The notes: generated by a model not told the origin, from the letters alone. A stretch of DNA of 38,315 bases from DASXZH01 sp036502005 (GCA_036502005.1 DASXZH010000087.1:1-38315); one strand, 5' to 3'. Positions 14,297 through 22,328 are shown, counted from the first letter of the stretch. A program made the numbers and translations.

Positions 14297-15421
14297 TCAA
14301 ACTAGCTTCACTGAGCCTTCTAGGACGATGTCGGCTTTGCCCAGCAATGGACGGGTGGCGACCAAATCGTGCACTTCCTGAACCATGCGATCAGTTAGTT
14401 CTCGGCGGGTTTTCTTACGTTCTTCTCGGTCGAACATCGTGCCCGCTTGGGAATCGCGGCTTAATACTTCTTCAATAGCGGCCCAATCCACGCTGTCGAT
14501 CTCGCAAAACGCGAAAAGCTTCTTAAGTGTTGGAGTGGGCGAAGCGGTTAGGTCTTCAAACCGAGTCGCGCTGAGGTGTTTTAAACCGCGCAGCTTCAAA
14601 TAGCCTTCCATGCAGGTTATCCAGGCCAAAACGCGAATCTGGATACCACTTAAAGGCTCGTCTTCGTGGCGATATTCCTGAATGATGGGCAATATTTTGC
14701 CCCAACTCTCTTCGGCTTGCTTATTCGATTCCCTATCGTAAACGTCCCGGTCTATGCCGTAGCCGGAGTAGTAGCTCTGCATCCATGTAACCGCGTTTCG
14801 ATAAAGGAAAAAGTGCTTCTCGTCGGGAAAGATCTCCTTAAAGAAATCAGCCAGAACTAGAACTTCGCTGCGGGTCTTGATCGCGACATGTTGGGCGGGT
14901 GATCCAGCTCGGGGTTTGCAGCGCCATCTTACTGCACTGTTCAAGGCATTCCGAACCCAACCATCGCCCGCGTTTTCGCTGACCGCCATTTTTGTTAACT
15001 GCGTTAAATCGTCAGGTTCTGAAAGGCTATGCACTTGGGTTACGGCAGCGAGGGCTTTGCTTACAAGCGTGGAGCCGCAACGCCCCACCGAGTGGACGAA
15101 AATGAGCCCCTTCCGTGGCAGTTCTATCTCCGCCGCGATTTGATGAAAGGTTGAAAGCGGCATTCTGGCGAGGCCAATCGCATGGTCGTATTGTGCTTGA
15201 TAGTAGAACGGCGCGCTTTCCACAGTCCCAGGGTCGTCGCACTCGACGAACAGCACCGCGTCGCTTTCTCGATCGAAGCAGTACAAGGAAAAGGCTGGAT
15301 TATCGAGAATGGCTTGCGGGTTAATTTCTGTAAGGGATTCGGTTTCGAAATCCGATGGACCGACGATCTGAATCGGGTACTCGCGGCGCTTTTCTTTGAT
15401 TTTCAGGCGGTAGGTCGACAT
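14297..15421 (-). CDS. Sulfotransferase-family protein
   Basis: The 374-residue protein contains the 5'-phosphosulfate-binding loop of PAPS sulfotransferases in FVHSVGRCGSTLVSKAL (residues 108-124). A 3'-phosphate-binding region with HFFLYRNAVTWMQSYYSG (about 213-230) follows, and a late FEDLTASPTPTLKKLFAF segment (about 298-315) matches family members that modify carbohydrates or peptides. The first 100 residues are an extra alpha/beta domain. It is cytosolic by sequence. TAGAAT lies 8 nt before ATG 15421. It is followed by the DUF2442 gene in an operon. Acceptor substrate unknown; a hydroxyl group on a surface glycan or metabolite is the usual choice. Confidence 0.85.
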   Translation of the reverse strand: MSTYRLKIKEKRREYPIQIVGPSDFETESLTEINPQAILDNPAFSLYCFDRESDAVLFVECDDPGTVESAPFYYQAQYDHAIGLARMPLSTFHQIAAEIELPRKGLIFVHSVGRCGSTLVSKALAAVTQVHSLSEPDDLTQLTKMAVSENAGDGWVRNALNSAVRWRCKPRAGSPAQHVAIKTRSEVLVLADFFKEIFPDEKHFFLYRNAVTWMQSYYSGYGIDRDVYDRESNKQAEESWGKILPIIQEYRHEDEPLSGIQIRVLAWITCMEGYLKLRGLKHLSATRFEDLTASPTPTLKKLFAFCEIDSVDWAAIEEVLSRDSQAGTMFDREERKKTRRELTDRMVQEVHDLVATRPLLGKADIVLEGSVKLV

Positions 15422-15500
15422 GCCGGGAGATTCTACCGAGCGCCAAGTGCTGCGCGCCGATGTTGCCTCCCTCCGGGATGCGAGAGGGGTTTGGTGTGGC

Positions 15501-15528
15501 TAACCCGGGGTCTTTTGACCCCGGGCTA
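15501..15528. repeat. Perfect 9-bp stem palindrome with TTTT loop
   Basis: CCCGGGGTC (15504-15512) and GACCCCGGG (15517-15525) enclose TTTT, with an outer TA/TA pair after one mismatch. It lies in the divergent gap between the sulfotransferase and prepilin genes. It looks like a REP-type palindrome; no poly-T tail follows on either strand. Confidence 0.6.
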
Positions 15529-15536
15529 ATATCTGT

Positions 15537-15645
15537 GACTCCTCCGGAGTCGGGAATGCCCGCAAGGACACCTTATTTTGCAGTGCATCTAACTCCTTCG
15601 GAGGCGGGAACCTTGCCCCGCAAGAACACCATATTTAGCCGTACA
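15537..15645. repeat. Two tandem imperfect ~54-bp repeats with CTCC-loop-GGAG hairpins
   Basis: Unit 1 (about 15537-15587) and unit 2 (about 15590-15645) align as: a CTCCT(C/T)CGGAG hairpin, CGGGAA, CCCGCAAG(G/A)ACACC, then TATTT and GC.GT. A weaker related CCTCCCTCCGGG motif lies at about 15466. They occupy the gap upstream of the prepilin gene and are non-coding. Confidence 0.6.
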
Positions 15646-15714
15646 GAAGAAATCCCGACTGAGCCTTCGCGCTTGCAGAGCCAAGGATTTGTGGTGGGCC
15701 ACTGGGGAGGGTGA

Positions 15715-16164
15715 ATGAGCTTAACGCGCCTCAAGTTCAAGAAGGGATTCACCCTTGTGGAGCTTTTAACAGTTGTAATCATAATTGCCATCCTGGCTGC
15801 CATCGCGATCCCCAAGTTCACGAATGCCGGCCTCCGCAGTAAAGAAGCCTCCTTACGGGGCGTTTTGAAACAAATTCGCAATGCGATTGATCTCTTTAAA
15901 GCTGATACGGGCGGCTTTACGCCTAACGCTCTAGCAGATCTAACATCCTCCACGCCCGCTGCCAAGGTGCGTAACGCTGTCGGCCAGCAAGTCACCTTTC
16001 CAAGTGTGGCGTACCGGGGACCGTATCTTAGCCAGATCGACGTTGATCCAATCGATGGCTCCAGCCTAAACTTCAGTTCGGACGCAGGTAGCAATGGCGC
16101 GGCTCCTAATGTGGCCGCGAACAGCGGAATCGCCACCGATGGCAGCAACTATTCCACCTGGTAG
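15715..16164 (+). CDS. Type IV pilin-like / GspG-like prepilin
   Basis: The 149-residue product has a class III signal peptide: basic leader MSLTRLKFKK, then the prepilin peptidase site G11/F12 and the conserved Glu16 in GFTLVELLTV, followed by a hydrophobic helix to about residue 35. The rest is a small globular domain with Asp/Gly-rich loops (residues 60-149). It should be cleaved and N-methylated by a prepilin peptidase and assembled into a pilus or pseudopilus. ATG 15715 follows GGAGGG closely. No assembly ATPase or secretin gene is adjacent, so this is an orphan pilin gene. It could be a minor pilin or a pseudopilin. Confidence 0.9.
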   Translation: MSLTRLKFKKGFTLVELLTVVIIIAILAAIAIPKFTNAGLRSKEASLRGVLKQIRNAIDLFKADTGGFTPNALADLTSSTPAAKVRNAVGQQVTFPSVAYRGPYLSQIDVDPIDGSSLNFSSDAGSNGAAPNVAANSGIATDGSNYSTW

Positions 16165-16230
16165 ATAGCCCAAAAGGCCCAAAGCTTGTTAAATATTCTT
16201 CACAGGGCTAGCAATCTTGGCGGAAGCCGT

Positions 16231-16236
16231 TATACT
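16231..16236 (+). promoter_or_regulatory. -10 box 6 nt before the glyoxalase-fold start (leaderless pattern)
   Basis: TATACT, spacer CCGACC, then ATG 16243. It supports this start over the upstream in-frame TTG at 16186. Confidence 0.55.
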
Positions 16237-16242
16237 CCGACC

Positions 16243-16644
16243 ATGGCAACAGATACAGAAAATCCCGCAATCGCCACTGCTTCGACTTTTGTTTGGCACG
16301 AGATCAGCGCGCCCTCTATCGCAAAAAGCATCGAGTTCTATACCGAAGCTCTAGATTTCGGATCCCAAGAATTCGATATGGGTGAGATGGGCACCTACCA
16401 CATGCTTACAAAGAATGGGCAAGGCGTGGCCGGCGTCATTTCTCCGCAGCAACCTGGCGTTCCCGCCTACTGGGCAACCTACATTGCAGTAGACGACGTG
16501 GATGCAAGAGTCGAGAAGTGCAAGGGCCTGGGAGCGACACTGGTAGCCGGCCCTTTTGATGTGCCTACCGTTGGCAGAATGGCTCTTATCTCAGACCCGC
16601 AGGGCGCGACAGTTTGGATATTTAGGCCTGAACCGCGCCAGTAA
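16243..16644 (+). CDS. VOC superfamily (glyoxalase/bleomycin-resistance fold) protein
   Basis: The 133-residue protein contains two VOC beta-alpha-beta-beta-beta units. The first starts at TFVWHEISAPSIAKSIEFYTEAL and the second near YIAVDDVDARVEKCKGLGAT, ending with VGRMALISDPQGATVWIFRP, the usual VOC terminal motif. Potential metal ligands are His (WHEI) and a late Glu/Gln position. Proteins of this group include lyases, dioxygenases and antibiotic-binding proteins; the exact activity is not predictable. The upstream frame to 16186 lies across the promoter box and is probably untranslated. Downstream is a heptamer palindrome and a converging isomerase gene. Confidence 0.85.
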   Translation: MATDTENPAIATASTFVWHEISAPSIAKSIEFYTEALDFGSQEFDMGEMGTYHMLTKNGQGVAGVISPQQPGVPAYWATYIAVDDVDARVEKCKGLGATLVAGPFDVPTVGRMALISDPQGATVWIFRPEPRQ

Positions 16645-16646
16645 GT

Positions 16647-16793
16647 TAGAACATAGAACTTAGAATTTAAAGCGTAGAATTTAGAAAGTAGAAGCTAGAA
16701 CCTAGATCGGAGAACGTTGCAAGAAGCAGTGGGCTTTCCCTTCACATTCTAAATTTTACTTTCTAAGTTCTACGTTCCAAATTCTACTTTCTA
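16647..16793. repeat. Inverted heptamer-repeat element A (TAGAANN dialect)
   Basis: The left arm has ten consecutive 7-nt units (16647-16716) of form TAGAANN, for example TAGAACA, TAGAACT, TAGAAAG and TAGAAGC. The right arm has seven units (16745-16793) of form NNTTCTA. The 28-bp spacer begins with GTTGCA (16716-16721). It fills the gap between two convergent genes. Confidence 0.85.
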
Positions 16794-16794
16794 T

Positions 16795-17853
16795 TTACTT
16801 TCCCAGTCCCAATACACGCCTATTAAACGCCGTGTCAGCGCCTGAGCCGGCAAAGTCGTCAAACGCTCGCTCGGTAACGCGGATGATATGCTCCTTAATG
16901 AACGGTGCCCCTTCCCGTGCGCCATCTTCCGGATGCTTCAACGCGCATTCCCATTCAAGCACTGCCCAACCTTTGAAGTCATATTGGGCAAGCTTACTAA
17001 AGATGCCCTTGAAATCCACTTGGCCATCGCCTAGCGAGCGGAACCTTCCCGCTCTTTGCAACCAGCCCTGGTAGCCGCCGTAAACGCCCTGCTTGCCAGT
17101 CGGGTTGAACTCAGCATCCTTCACGTGGAACGCCCGGATGCGCTCGTGGTAGAAGTCGATGTACTCCAGATAGTTAAGGCACTGCAACACAAAGTGGGAT
17201 GGATCATATAGGAGACAAGCGCGAGGATGATTGTTTACCTCTTTTAGAAACATCTCATAGGTCTCGCCGTCGTGCAGGTCTTCCCCGGGATGAATCTCAT
17301 AGCAAACATCGACGCCGCACTTATCGAACTCATCTAAGATGGGCGTCCAACGACGAGCCAGTTCTTTAAAACCTTCTTCGACCAGCCCAGCCGGACGCTG
17401 GGGCCAAGGATAAACCGTTTGCCAAAGGAGTGCGCCACTGAAGGTGGCGTGCGCGTTCAACCCCAGATTCTGGGAGGCTTTTGCCGCATATTTGAGCTGC
17501 TGGACCGCCCATTCTTGGCGTGCCATGCTATCGCCCTTAACGCTATCCGGGGCGAAGCCATCGAATAAGGCATCGTAAGCTGGATGAACGGCCACCAACT
17601 GACCCTGAAGGTGCGTGGAAAGTTCGGTGATCTGAAGGCCCTTTGAGGCGACCAAACCTTTGATCTCGTCGGCATAAGTCTTGCTTTCTGCCGCCTTCTG
17701 GAGGTCGATGCAGCGCGGATCCCAACTTGGGATTTGTACTCCAACAAAACCTAAACTTGCCGCCCATTCGCAAATGGATTCGAGGGTGTTGAAGGGGGCG
17801 GTGTCGCCGAGGAACTGGGCAAGAAAAATGCCGGGGCCTTTAAGGGTGGTCAC
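16795..17853 (-). CDS. Sugar phosphate isomerase/epimerase family protein
   Basis: The 352-residue protein has the TIM-barrel layout of xylose-isomerase-like enzymes (AP_endonuc_2 superfamily). Visible metal-site regions are CYEIHPGEDL (about residues 199-208), LLYDPSHFVLQ (about 231-241), FHVKDAEF (about 259-266) and LEWECAL (about 303-309). Enzymes of this type isomerise or epimerise sugars or inositol derivatives using a divalent metal. The GTG start at 17853 sits 6 nt after TAGAAT, so the message is likely leaderless. It is transcribed in the same direction as the GT2 gene just upstream (27 bp from its end) but has its own promoter. Substrate unknown. Confidence 0.85.
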   Translation of the reverse strand: MTTLKGPGIFLAQFLGDTAPFNTLESICEWAASLGFVGVQIPSWDPRCIDLQKAAESKTYADEIKGLVASKGLQITELSTHLQGQLVAVHPAYDALFDGFAPDSVKGDSMARQEWAVQQLKYAAKASQNLGLNAHATFSGALLWQTVYPWPQRPAGLVEEGFKELARRWTPILDEFDKCGVDVCYEIHPGEDLHDGETYEMFLKEVNNHPRACLLYDPSHFVLQCLNYLEYIDFYHERIRAFHVKDAEFNPTGKQGVYGGYQGWLQRAGRFRSLGDGQVDFKGIFSKLAQYDFKGWAVLEWECALKHPEDGAREGAPFIKEHIIRVTERAFDDFAGSGADTAFNRRVLGLGK

Positions 17854-17859
17854 GTTCGG

Positions 17860-17865
17860 ATTCTA
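17860..17865 (-). promoter_or_regulatory. -10 box 6 nt before the isomerase GTG (leaderless pattern)
   Basis: TAGAAT, spacer CCGAAC, then GTG 17853 on the minus strand. Confidence 0.5.
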
Positions 17866-17879
17866 TCACAGACGTGAGA

Positions 17880-18578
17880 TCAAAACTTACTAAACCGATG
17901 CCGAAATAAGGTCCAGAACGCCTCCGGGGCGTCGGTCCAGCGGATCTTCTTCCCCGCTTCTTTGGAACGCGGCACGTAATCTATCGGCATTTCCATAATC
18001 CGCTCTCCCAAACGGTAGGTCTTTGCCGTCACTTCCGGGCAGAACTCGAACCGGTGGCACGTTAGGTTCATACGGATCAAGAGATCGCGATCAAACGCCT
18101 TGTAGCATGTGGCCTCATCGCTCAGCTTTCTGGCAAACAAAACAAATACGGACCAAGCCAAGAGCTTGTTTACAACCTTGTTAGGCAGAGCCATGCCCTT
18201 AGGCAGGCCGTGGGCAAAGCGAGTCCCATAAACCACCTTGGCTTGGCCGTTTAAAATGGGCTCAACAAGTCGCGGGATCTCCTCAGGGAAATATTCTAGA
18301 TCTGCATCCTGCACGATCACGACTTTGCCTTCGGCGTAGGGTAATGCCTTTCGGATAGCAGCCCCTTTACCGCCTGGCTCGGGGTTTTCTAGCAAGGTTA
18401 TGCGGTCGCCGAACTCTTTCAGGCGATCGTTGGTTTTGTCTGTGCTGCCATCGTCCACAACAATCACCTGAGGATCGAGGGGTAGGGCGAGCAGTCTTTC
18501 CACCACCTCACGGATGGTTGTCTCCTCATTGAGGGCGGGCACGATGACGGTTAAGGCGGGCTGCGCAGTTGCGGTCAT
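17880..18578 (-). CDS. Family 2 glycosyltransferase (DPM1/polyprenyl-phosphate type)
   Basis: The protein (232 residues from ATG 18578) has the GT-A fold of glycosyltransferase family 2: TVIVPALNEETTIREVV at the start, VIVVDDGSTDKT for nucleotide-sugar binding, and QDADLEYFPEEI containing the metal-binding DAD. A later YVPRSKEAGKKIRW matches polyprenyl-phosphate mannosyl/glucosyltransferases. There is no membrane segment, so it works at the cytoplasmic face. A GTG 42 nt upstream (18620) is an alternative start, with TATAGA shortly before it. It is divergent from the dGTPase gene. Likely role: making a lipid-linked sugar for surface glycans. Confidence 0.88.
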   Translation of the reverse strand: MTATAQPALTVIVPALNEETTIREVVERLLALPLDPQVIVVDDGSTDKTNDRLKEFGDRITLLENPEPGGKGAAIRKALPYAEGKVVIVQDADLEYFPEEIPRLVEPILNGQAKVVYGTRFAHGLPKGMALPNKVVNKLLAWSVFVLFARKLSDEATCYKAFDRDLLIRMNLTCHRFEFCPEVTAKTYRLGERIMEMPIDYVPRSKEAGKKIRWTDAPEAFWTLFRHRFSKF

Positions 18579-18717
18579 CGTGTTTTCCAGGAGCTTCGGG
18601 CGAGAAGACTTGCCAGGCACTCTTTCTATAACAGATTTTGTGCCGATTCTGAGCCCGACTTGGCGAACAGCCCGTCCTTAAGAAGTCAACCAACTCACTT
18701 TTACCGTCCAATCCTTT

Positions 18718-19761
18718 GTGCCTCACTCCGTCCGCGAACTTACTGAGCAGCGAGAGCTGGAAAACCTGTCCCCTTTCGCTGCTAAAGCTGCGGAAAGCGC
18801 GGGCCGCCCTCGGGCGGAAGAACCTGACCCGATACGCACCTGTTTTCAACGTGACCGAGATCGCATTTTGCACTGCAAGTCGTTCCGGCGTCTGAAGCAC
18901 AAGACCCAGGTTTTTATTGAACCGTTTGGAGACCACTACCGAACGCGGCTTACTCACTCGCTGGAAGTGGCCCAGATTGCACGTACCATTTCTCGCGCGT
19001 TGCGACTGAACGAAGACCTGACGGAAGCAATTGCCCTCGGCCATGATGTTGGGCACACGCCTTTTGGGCATGCCGGGGAATCTGCCCTCGAGGAAGCCAT
19101 TCAAGAACTCCACGCCCGAAACGGGAATGCAAACGGCGCTCCGGAGACCTTTAAGCATTACGAACAATCCCTACGGGTGTTGATGGTGTTGGAGGATTTG
19201 AACCTCAGCGATGAAGTGAGCGCTGGGATCGGCGGCCACAGTAAAGGCCGGAAAGACCTTTCCGCCGCAGACGGCCAGCCGACCTCCACTTTAGAAGCGG
19301 CCGTGGTTCGGGTAAGCGACCGGATCGCCTATTTGAACCACGATCTCGACGACGCGCTTCGATCCGGCATCATTCCCGCCGTTCCGGAGGAGTTTACGTC
19401 GATTGGGCATTCGCACTCCAAGCGCATCGGCGTGATGGTTGGAGATGTGATTGTTAACAGTTTGGATCAGCCGGCTGTTCGAATGTCGCCGTTGCTTCTG
19501 CAGGCCATAAACGAATTGAAAGAGTGGCTGTTTGAGAACGTTTATCTCAAATATCCGCTGGTTTATCCGGATTCAGCCAAGGCGGTGGCGCTGGTGAAGG
19601 AGTTGTTCTTCCATTACGCGGAGCCCGATAACTTGCCGCCTGGTTTTGATGGAATACAAGGGGCGATTGATTACGTGGCAGGCATGACAGACCGCTTCGC
19701 TATCGAAACTTACACGAATCTGAAGTTGCCGAGGGCGTTTAGGCGGATAGGGGACTCTTAA
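18718..19761 (+). CDS. dgt: Deoxyguanosinetriphosphate triphosphohydrolase-like protein (HD domain)
   Basis: The 347-residue protein is of the shorter dGTPase-like type. It shows RDRDRILHCKSFRRLKHKTQVF (about residues 45-66), then HD-domain metal ligands H80 (RLTHSLEV) and H109-D110 (ALGHDVGHTPFGH), with a further Asp in SDRIAYLNHDLDDAL (about residue 200). These enzymes split dNTPs into the nucleoside and triphosphate, keeping pools balanced; some act against phage. The start is GTG 18718. No Shine-Dalgarno or clear -10 is seen at 6 nt. It is divergent from the GT2 gene and is followed directly by a heptamer-repeat element. Confidence 0.9.
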   Translation: MPHSVRELTEQRELENLSPFAAKAAESAGRPRAEEPDPIRTCFQRDRDRILHCKSFRRLKHKTQVFIEPFGDHYRTRLTHSLEVAQIARTISRALRLNEDLTEAIALGHDVGHTPFGHAGESALEEAIQELHARNGNANGAPETFKHYEQSLRVLMVLEDLNLSDEVSAGIGGHSKGRKDLSAADGQPTSTLEAAVVRVSDRIAYLNHDLDDALRSGIIPAVPEEFTSIGHSHSKRIGVMVGDVIVNSLDQPAVRMSPLLLQAINELKEWLFENVYLKYPLVYPDSAKAVALVKELFFHYAEPDNLPPGFDGIQGAIDYVAGMTDRFAIETYTNLKLPRAFRRIGDS

Positions 19762-19850
19762 GTGAAAAGAGATAGGCGATAGGCGATAGGAGATCGGATC
19801 GGGTTTTCTTTCGCCCTATTTCTTATCACTTATCACTAATCGCCTTTCAC
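19762..19850. repeat. Inverted heptamer-repeat element B (GCGATAG dialect)
   Basis: Left arm 19762-19796: GTGAAAA, GAGATAG, GCGATAG, GCGATAG, GAGATCG. Right arm 19816-19850: CTATTTC, TTATCAC, TTATCAC, TAATCGC, CTTTCAC. It starts right after the dgt stop codon and ends 6 nt before the -10 box of the next gene. Confidence 0.85.
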
Positions 19851-19856
19851 TTAATT

Positions 19857-19862
19857 TATAAT
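19857..19862 (+). promoter_or_regulatory. -10 box 6 nt before the secreted-operon start (leaderless pattern)
   Basis: Consensus TATAAT, spacer CAACGC, then ATG 19869. It would drive the three-gene operon 19869-22221. Confidence 0.6.
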
Positions 19863-19868
19863 CAACGC

Positions 19869-20600
19869 ATGAACAAACTGTTTTTGCTTGGCCTTGTTGC
19901 AGTTTCGGTAAACGCTTTCGCACAGATGGATCCCAACGCTTCCGCAACTTCGAAAGCCTACGCCGCCTATCGAGTTTACGATACGACCCCGCCCTACGGG
20001 CTGGCCAAAGTAAAAACGTTGATAAAGACAGCCAAACATAAAGACATTGCTGAGGGAGACACCTACTTGGTCGCGCTTACCGATTCGCAATTCAACTCGC
20101 TTTCCTTCGAAGAAAAATACACCTATGTGATGATTCATCCTGAGCAGTTTCAGCAGAACTGCGACGGCCCATTCCTTAAGAACGGCGAAGAAAAGATGGT
20201 TTTTCCATATCTTCCTAGCTCTAGCACTGAGATGGGGTTGAGCGACCGCGAGACGCAGTTCCTAAAGAATAATAAATCCAAAGTGGTGGAACTGATGAAG
20301 GAGGAAATCGGGCGTGTCCAGCATGTCGGCCTCAACATTAAGCAGGCCGTTTTGGACCTAGATGCCTACTCGTTGATTCCGTCCCTTGTCTCTGCGTTTG
20401 AGCGCAATAAGAAGGATCTGGATATCCTGACCGTCTTGGTAAATCTGATGAAGGATGGGCATTACAAGCCTTTTGAAGCTTCCGAGACTTACACCAAGCT
20501 GTTCGGTCCTAACGCCTCGTACGATTCCTATATCGTGGGAAACGCGGCCAATCAAAAGCTGACGACTGACCGCGCTATGGCTTTCTACAAGAGTATGTAG
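19869..20600 (+). CDS. Secreted protein, paralogue 1 of a tandem pair
   Basis: The 243-residue product has a signal peptide (MNKLFLLGLVAVSVNAFAQ). The mature protein shares with the next gene AAYR.YDT.PPY, FEEKYTYVMIHPE, QNC, RHVGLNIK-type helix (VQHVGLNIKQAV) and YSLIPSLVSAFERNKKD, ending with YTKLFG. The shared blocks cover nearly the full length, so the two arose by duplication. Helical content is high in the second half (residues 120-200). No known family is recognised. It is the first gene of an operon whose third gene is an FGE-family enzyme. A single conserved Cys (QNC) is the only Cys here, and I find no CxPxR sulfatase-type site. Confidence 0.75.
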   Translation: MNKLFLLGLVAVSVNAFAQMDPNASATSKAYAAYRVYDTTPPYGLAKVKTLIKTAKHKDIAEGDTYLVALTDSQFNSLSFEEKYTYVMIHPEQFQQNCDGPFLKNGEEKMVFPYLPSSSTEMGLSDRETQFLKNNKSKVVELMKEEIGRVQHVGLNIKQAVLDLDAYSLIPSLVSAFERNKKDLDILTVLVNLMKDGHYKPFEASETYTKLFGPNASYDSYIVGNAANQKLTTDRAMAFYKSM

Positions 20601-20627
20601 GCTTAAATCACAAAAGGGGATAAGAGG

Positions 20628-21419
20628 TTGATCACAAAATTTTCGCTTTTATTTGTCCCTTTCCTTTGCGGCCTATCTCTAAAAGCTACTGCACAGCAGA
20701 AGGCCGCCCCGGACGAGAGCCCAGATTTGGCTTTCGCGATTTATCGCACTTCCGATACGGTTCCGCCCTACGACTTAGATAAAGTCAAAGCGCTCATAGA
20801 CTCAGAGAAACGACGTGAGAAAAAACCGGGATCGAAAAGACTCGGGGACACCTTCGTCATATTGCCGGATCACGTTTTCGCTGCCTTGCCTTTCGAAGAG
20901 AAGTTCACTTACGTTATGATTCATCCAGAAACGTATAGCCAGAACTGCTCGGCCGCGGTTTTTATGATTGGAAGCCAAGAGAGAATTACGGGATGGCTTC
21001 CAGGCTCCAGATATTCTATGCTTTGGAGTCAGCGACAAACCGATTTTCTGCATAAAAATAGGTCGATGGTGATAGCGTTGCTCAAACAAGAGATTGAAAG
21101 AGGGCGGCACGTCGGCTTAAACATTAAGCACGCAGTGTCGGAACTCAATGCAGATTCACTGATCCCTTCTTTAGTTGCGGCATTTCAACGCGATAAGAAG
21201 GATGTGGACATTCTCGCCCTCCTTATCATGCTAATGAAGCAGGGTAACTGTGCCTCCTTCCGCCGAACGCCAATATACGACAAGCTCTACGGCAAACGCA
21301 TTGTCAGGGGCTTGTCGATGCCCGCAGAGGGCACCACCATGGGCATCCCAGCGAATGATGACAACGAAAAACTGATTGAAAGTCAGGCCATGGCTTTTTA
21401 TGCGAGCGGAGTCAAGTAG
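20628..21419 (+). CDS. Secreted protein, paralogue 2 of a tandem pair
   Basis: The 263-residue product starts at TTG 20628, chosen because AAAAGGGGA lies 7 nt upstream and because this start gives a full signal peptide ending near KATAQ. It repeats the blocks of paralogue 1: AIYRTSDTVPPY, FEEKFTYVMIHPE, QNC, RHVGLNIKHAV, DSLIPSLVAAFQRDKKD, YDKLYG. It carries an insert near residue 65 (charged Lys/Arg) and an extra Cys in GNCASFRR. It lies 27 nt after paralogue 1 and 4 nt before the FGE gene. Function unknown; secretion and paralogy are directly visible. Confidence 0.75.
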   Translation: MITKFSLLFVPFLCGLSLKATAQQKAAPDESPDLAFAIYRTSDTVPPYDLDKVKALIDSEKRREKKPGSKRLGDTFVILPDHVFAALPFEEKFTYVMIHPETYSQNCSAAVFMIGSQERITGWLPGSRYSMLWSQRQTDFLHKNRSMVIALLKQEIERGRHVGLNIKHAVSELNADSLIPSLVAAFQRDKKDVDILALLIMLMKQGNCASFRRTPIYDKLYGKRIVRGLSMPAEGTTMGIPANDDNEKLIESQAMAFYASGVK

Positions 21420-21423
21420 GTAA

Positions 21424-22221
21424 ATGATTTCGATTCTTGTCTTTCTGCCGGCTTCGCTTGTTTCGCCGACGGAAGGTTTTGTAACGGTTCCAGCGGGCTC
21501 CTATCAAGTGGGAAAACAAGGAGACCTCGATAATCCGCTGCGCAAGGTGAAGCTGAAATCGTTCGAGATTGCTAAGACCGATGTCACAAACGCAGATTTC
21601 GAAGCCTTTGTTAAAGCCACCGGCCACAAAACGGTAGCCGAACGGCTTCATAACGGGATGGTCTTTGAACCGCCCCTCAAAGAGTTTCAGTGGAAGCAGG
21701 ATCCCACCGCTTACTGGCGCTATCCGAACGGAATAACGCGAGGTGGGATCGAGAGCGAACAGGACCACCCCGTAACCGGGATCTGCTACGACGATGCCCT
21801 TGCCTACTGCAAGTGGGCACACGTTCGGCTGCCAAGTTTTGAGGAATGGGAGGTTGCCTGCAGGGCGGGGACAAAAACAGATTATTTCTTTGGCAATTCC
21901 CCTGATCAGATCGGTGCTTATGCACACGTTTGGCACGGCCGCGACCACATGACGGCGAGCAATTCGGATGGCTACGCGTACACGGCACCGGTGGGGCATT
22001 TCAAGCCCAACCCATTGGGGCTTTACGATATGTACGGGAACGTTTTTCAGTTCTGTTCGGGGCGGCTGCCGATGGACCATGCCGATTGGCAGGCTCATGC
22101 ACGGGGCGGGTCTTGGTGGTGCAGCCGAAATTCCTGCTGCTCGTTTAACTCGTTTTATATCGGGACGGTGGTGCGGTTCGCTTCGTTTAGCAACTTAGGA
22201 TTTCGGGTTGTTAGGGGGTAG
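21424..22221 (+). CDS. FGE-sulfatase family protein with intact Cys pair
   Basis: The 265-residue protein has a short hydrophobic N-terminus (probable signal) and a complete FGE/SUMF1-type domain: FVTVPAGSYQVG, FEIAKTDVTNADFEAFV, HPVTGICYDDALAYCKWA, RLPSFEEWEVACRAG, GLYDMYGNVFQFC and the end ARGGSWWCSRNSCC…GFRV. C233 and C238 are spaced as the copper-binding active-site cysteines of aerobic formylglycine-generating enzyme. FGE oxidises a sulfatase Cys to formylglycine; related enzymes modify other substrates. The gene follows the paralogue pair by 4 nt in one operon. No sulfatase gene is in the window, so its substrate is unknown. Confidence 0.85.
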   Translation: MISILVFLPASLVSPTEGFVTVPAGSYQVGKQGDLDNPLRKVKLKSFEIAKTDVTNADFEAFVKATGHKTVAERLHNGMVFEPPLKEFQWKQDPTAYWRYPNGITRGGIESEQDHPVTGICYDDALAYCKWAHVRLPSFEEWEVACRAGTKTDYFFGNSPDQIGAYAHVWHGRDHMTASNSDGYAYTAPVGHFKPNPLGLYDMYGNVFQFCSGRLPMDHADWQAHARGGSWWCSRNSCCSFNSFYIGTVVRFASFSNLGFRVVRG

Positions 22222-22222
22222 A

Positions 22223-22316
22223 GTGACGCGTGACGTGTGACTGGTGATGAGTAAGGTCAGCAAGCGCATTGATTTTTGAATGCGTCACGCGTCACTCGCC
22301 ACTCGCCACTCGTCAC
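22223..22316. repeat. Inverted heptamer-repeat element C (GTGACGN dialect)
   Basis: Left arm 22223-22257: GTGACGC, GTGACGT, GTGACTG, GTGATGA, GTAAGGT. Right arm 22282-22316: GCGTCAC twice, TCGCCAC twice, TCGTCAC. The spacer is 24 bp. It begins one base after the FGE stop codon and ends 12 nt before the tRNA-Leu -10 box. Confidence 0.85.
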
Positions 22317-22328
22317 ACTCCAAAAAGG

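Noticed and set aside
19869..21419. Formylglycine (CxPxR) substrate motif in the secreted paralogues
   Set aside because: Checked by eye; no Cys in either protein is followed by the Pro and Arg spacing needed.
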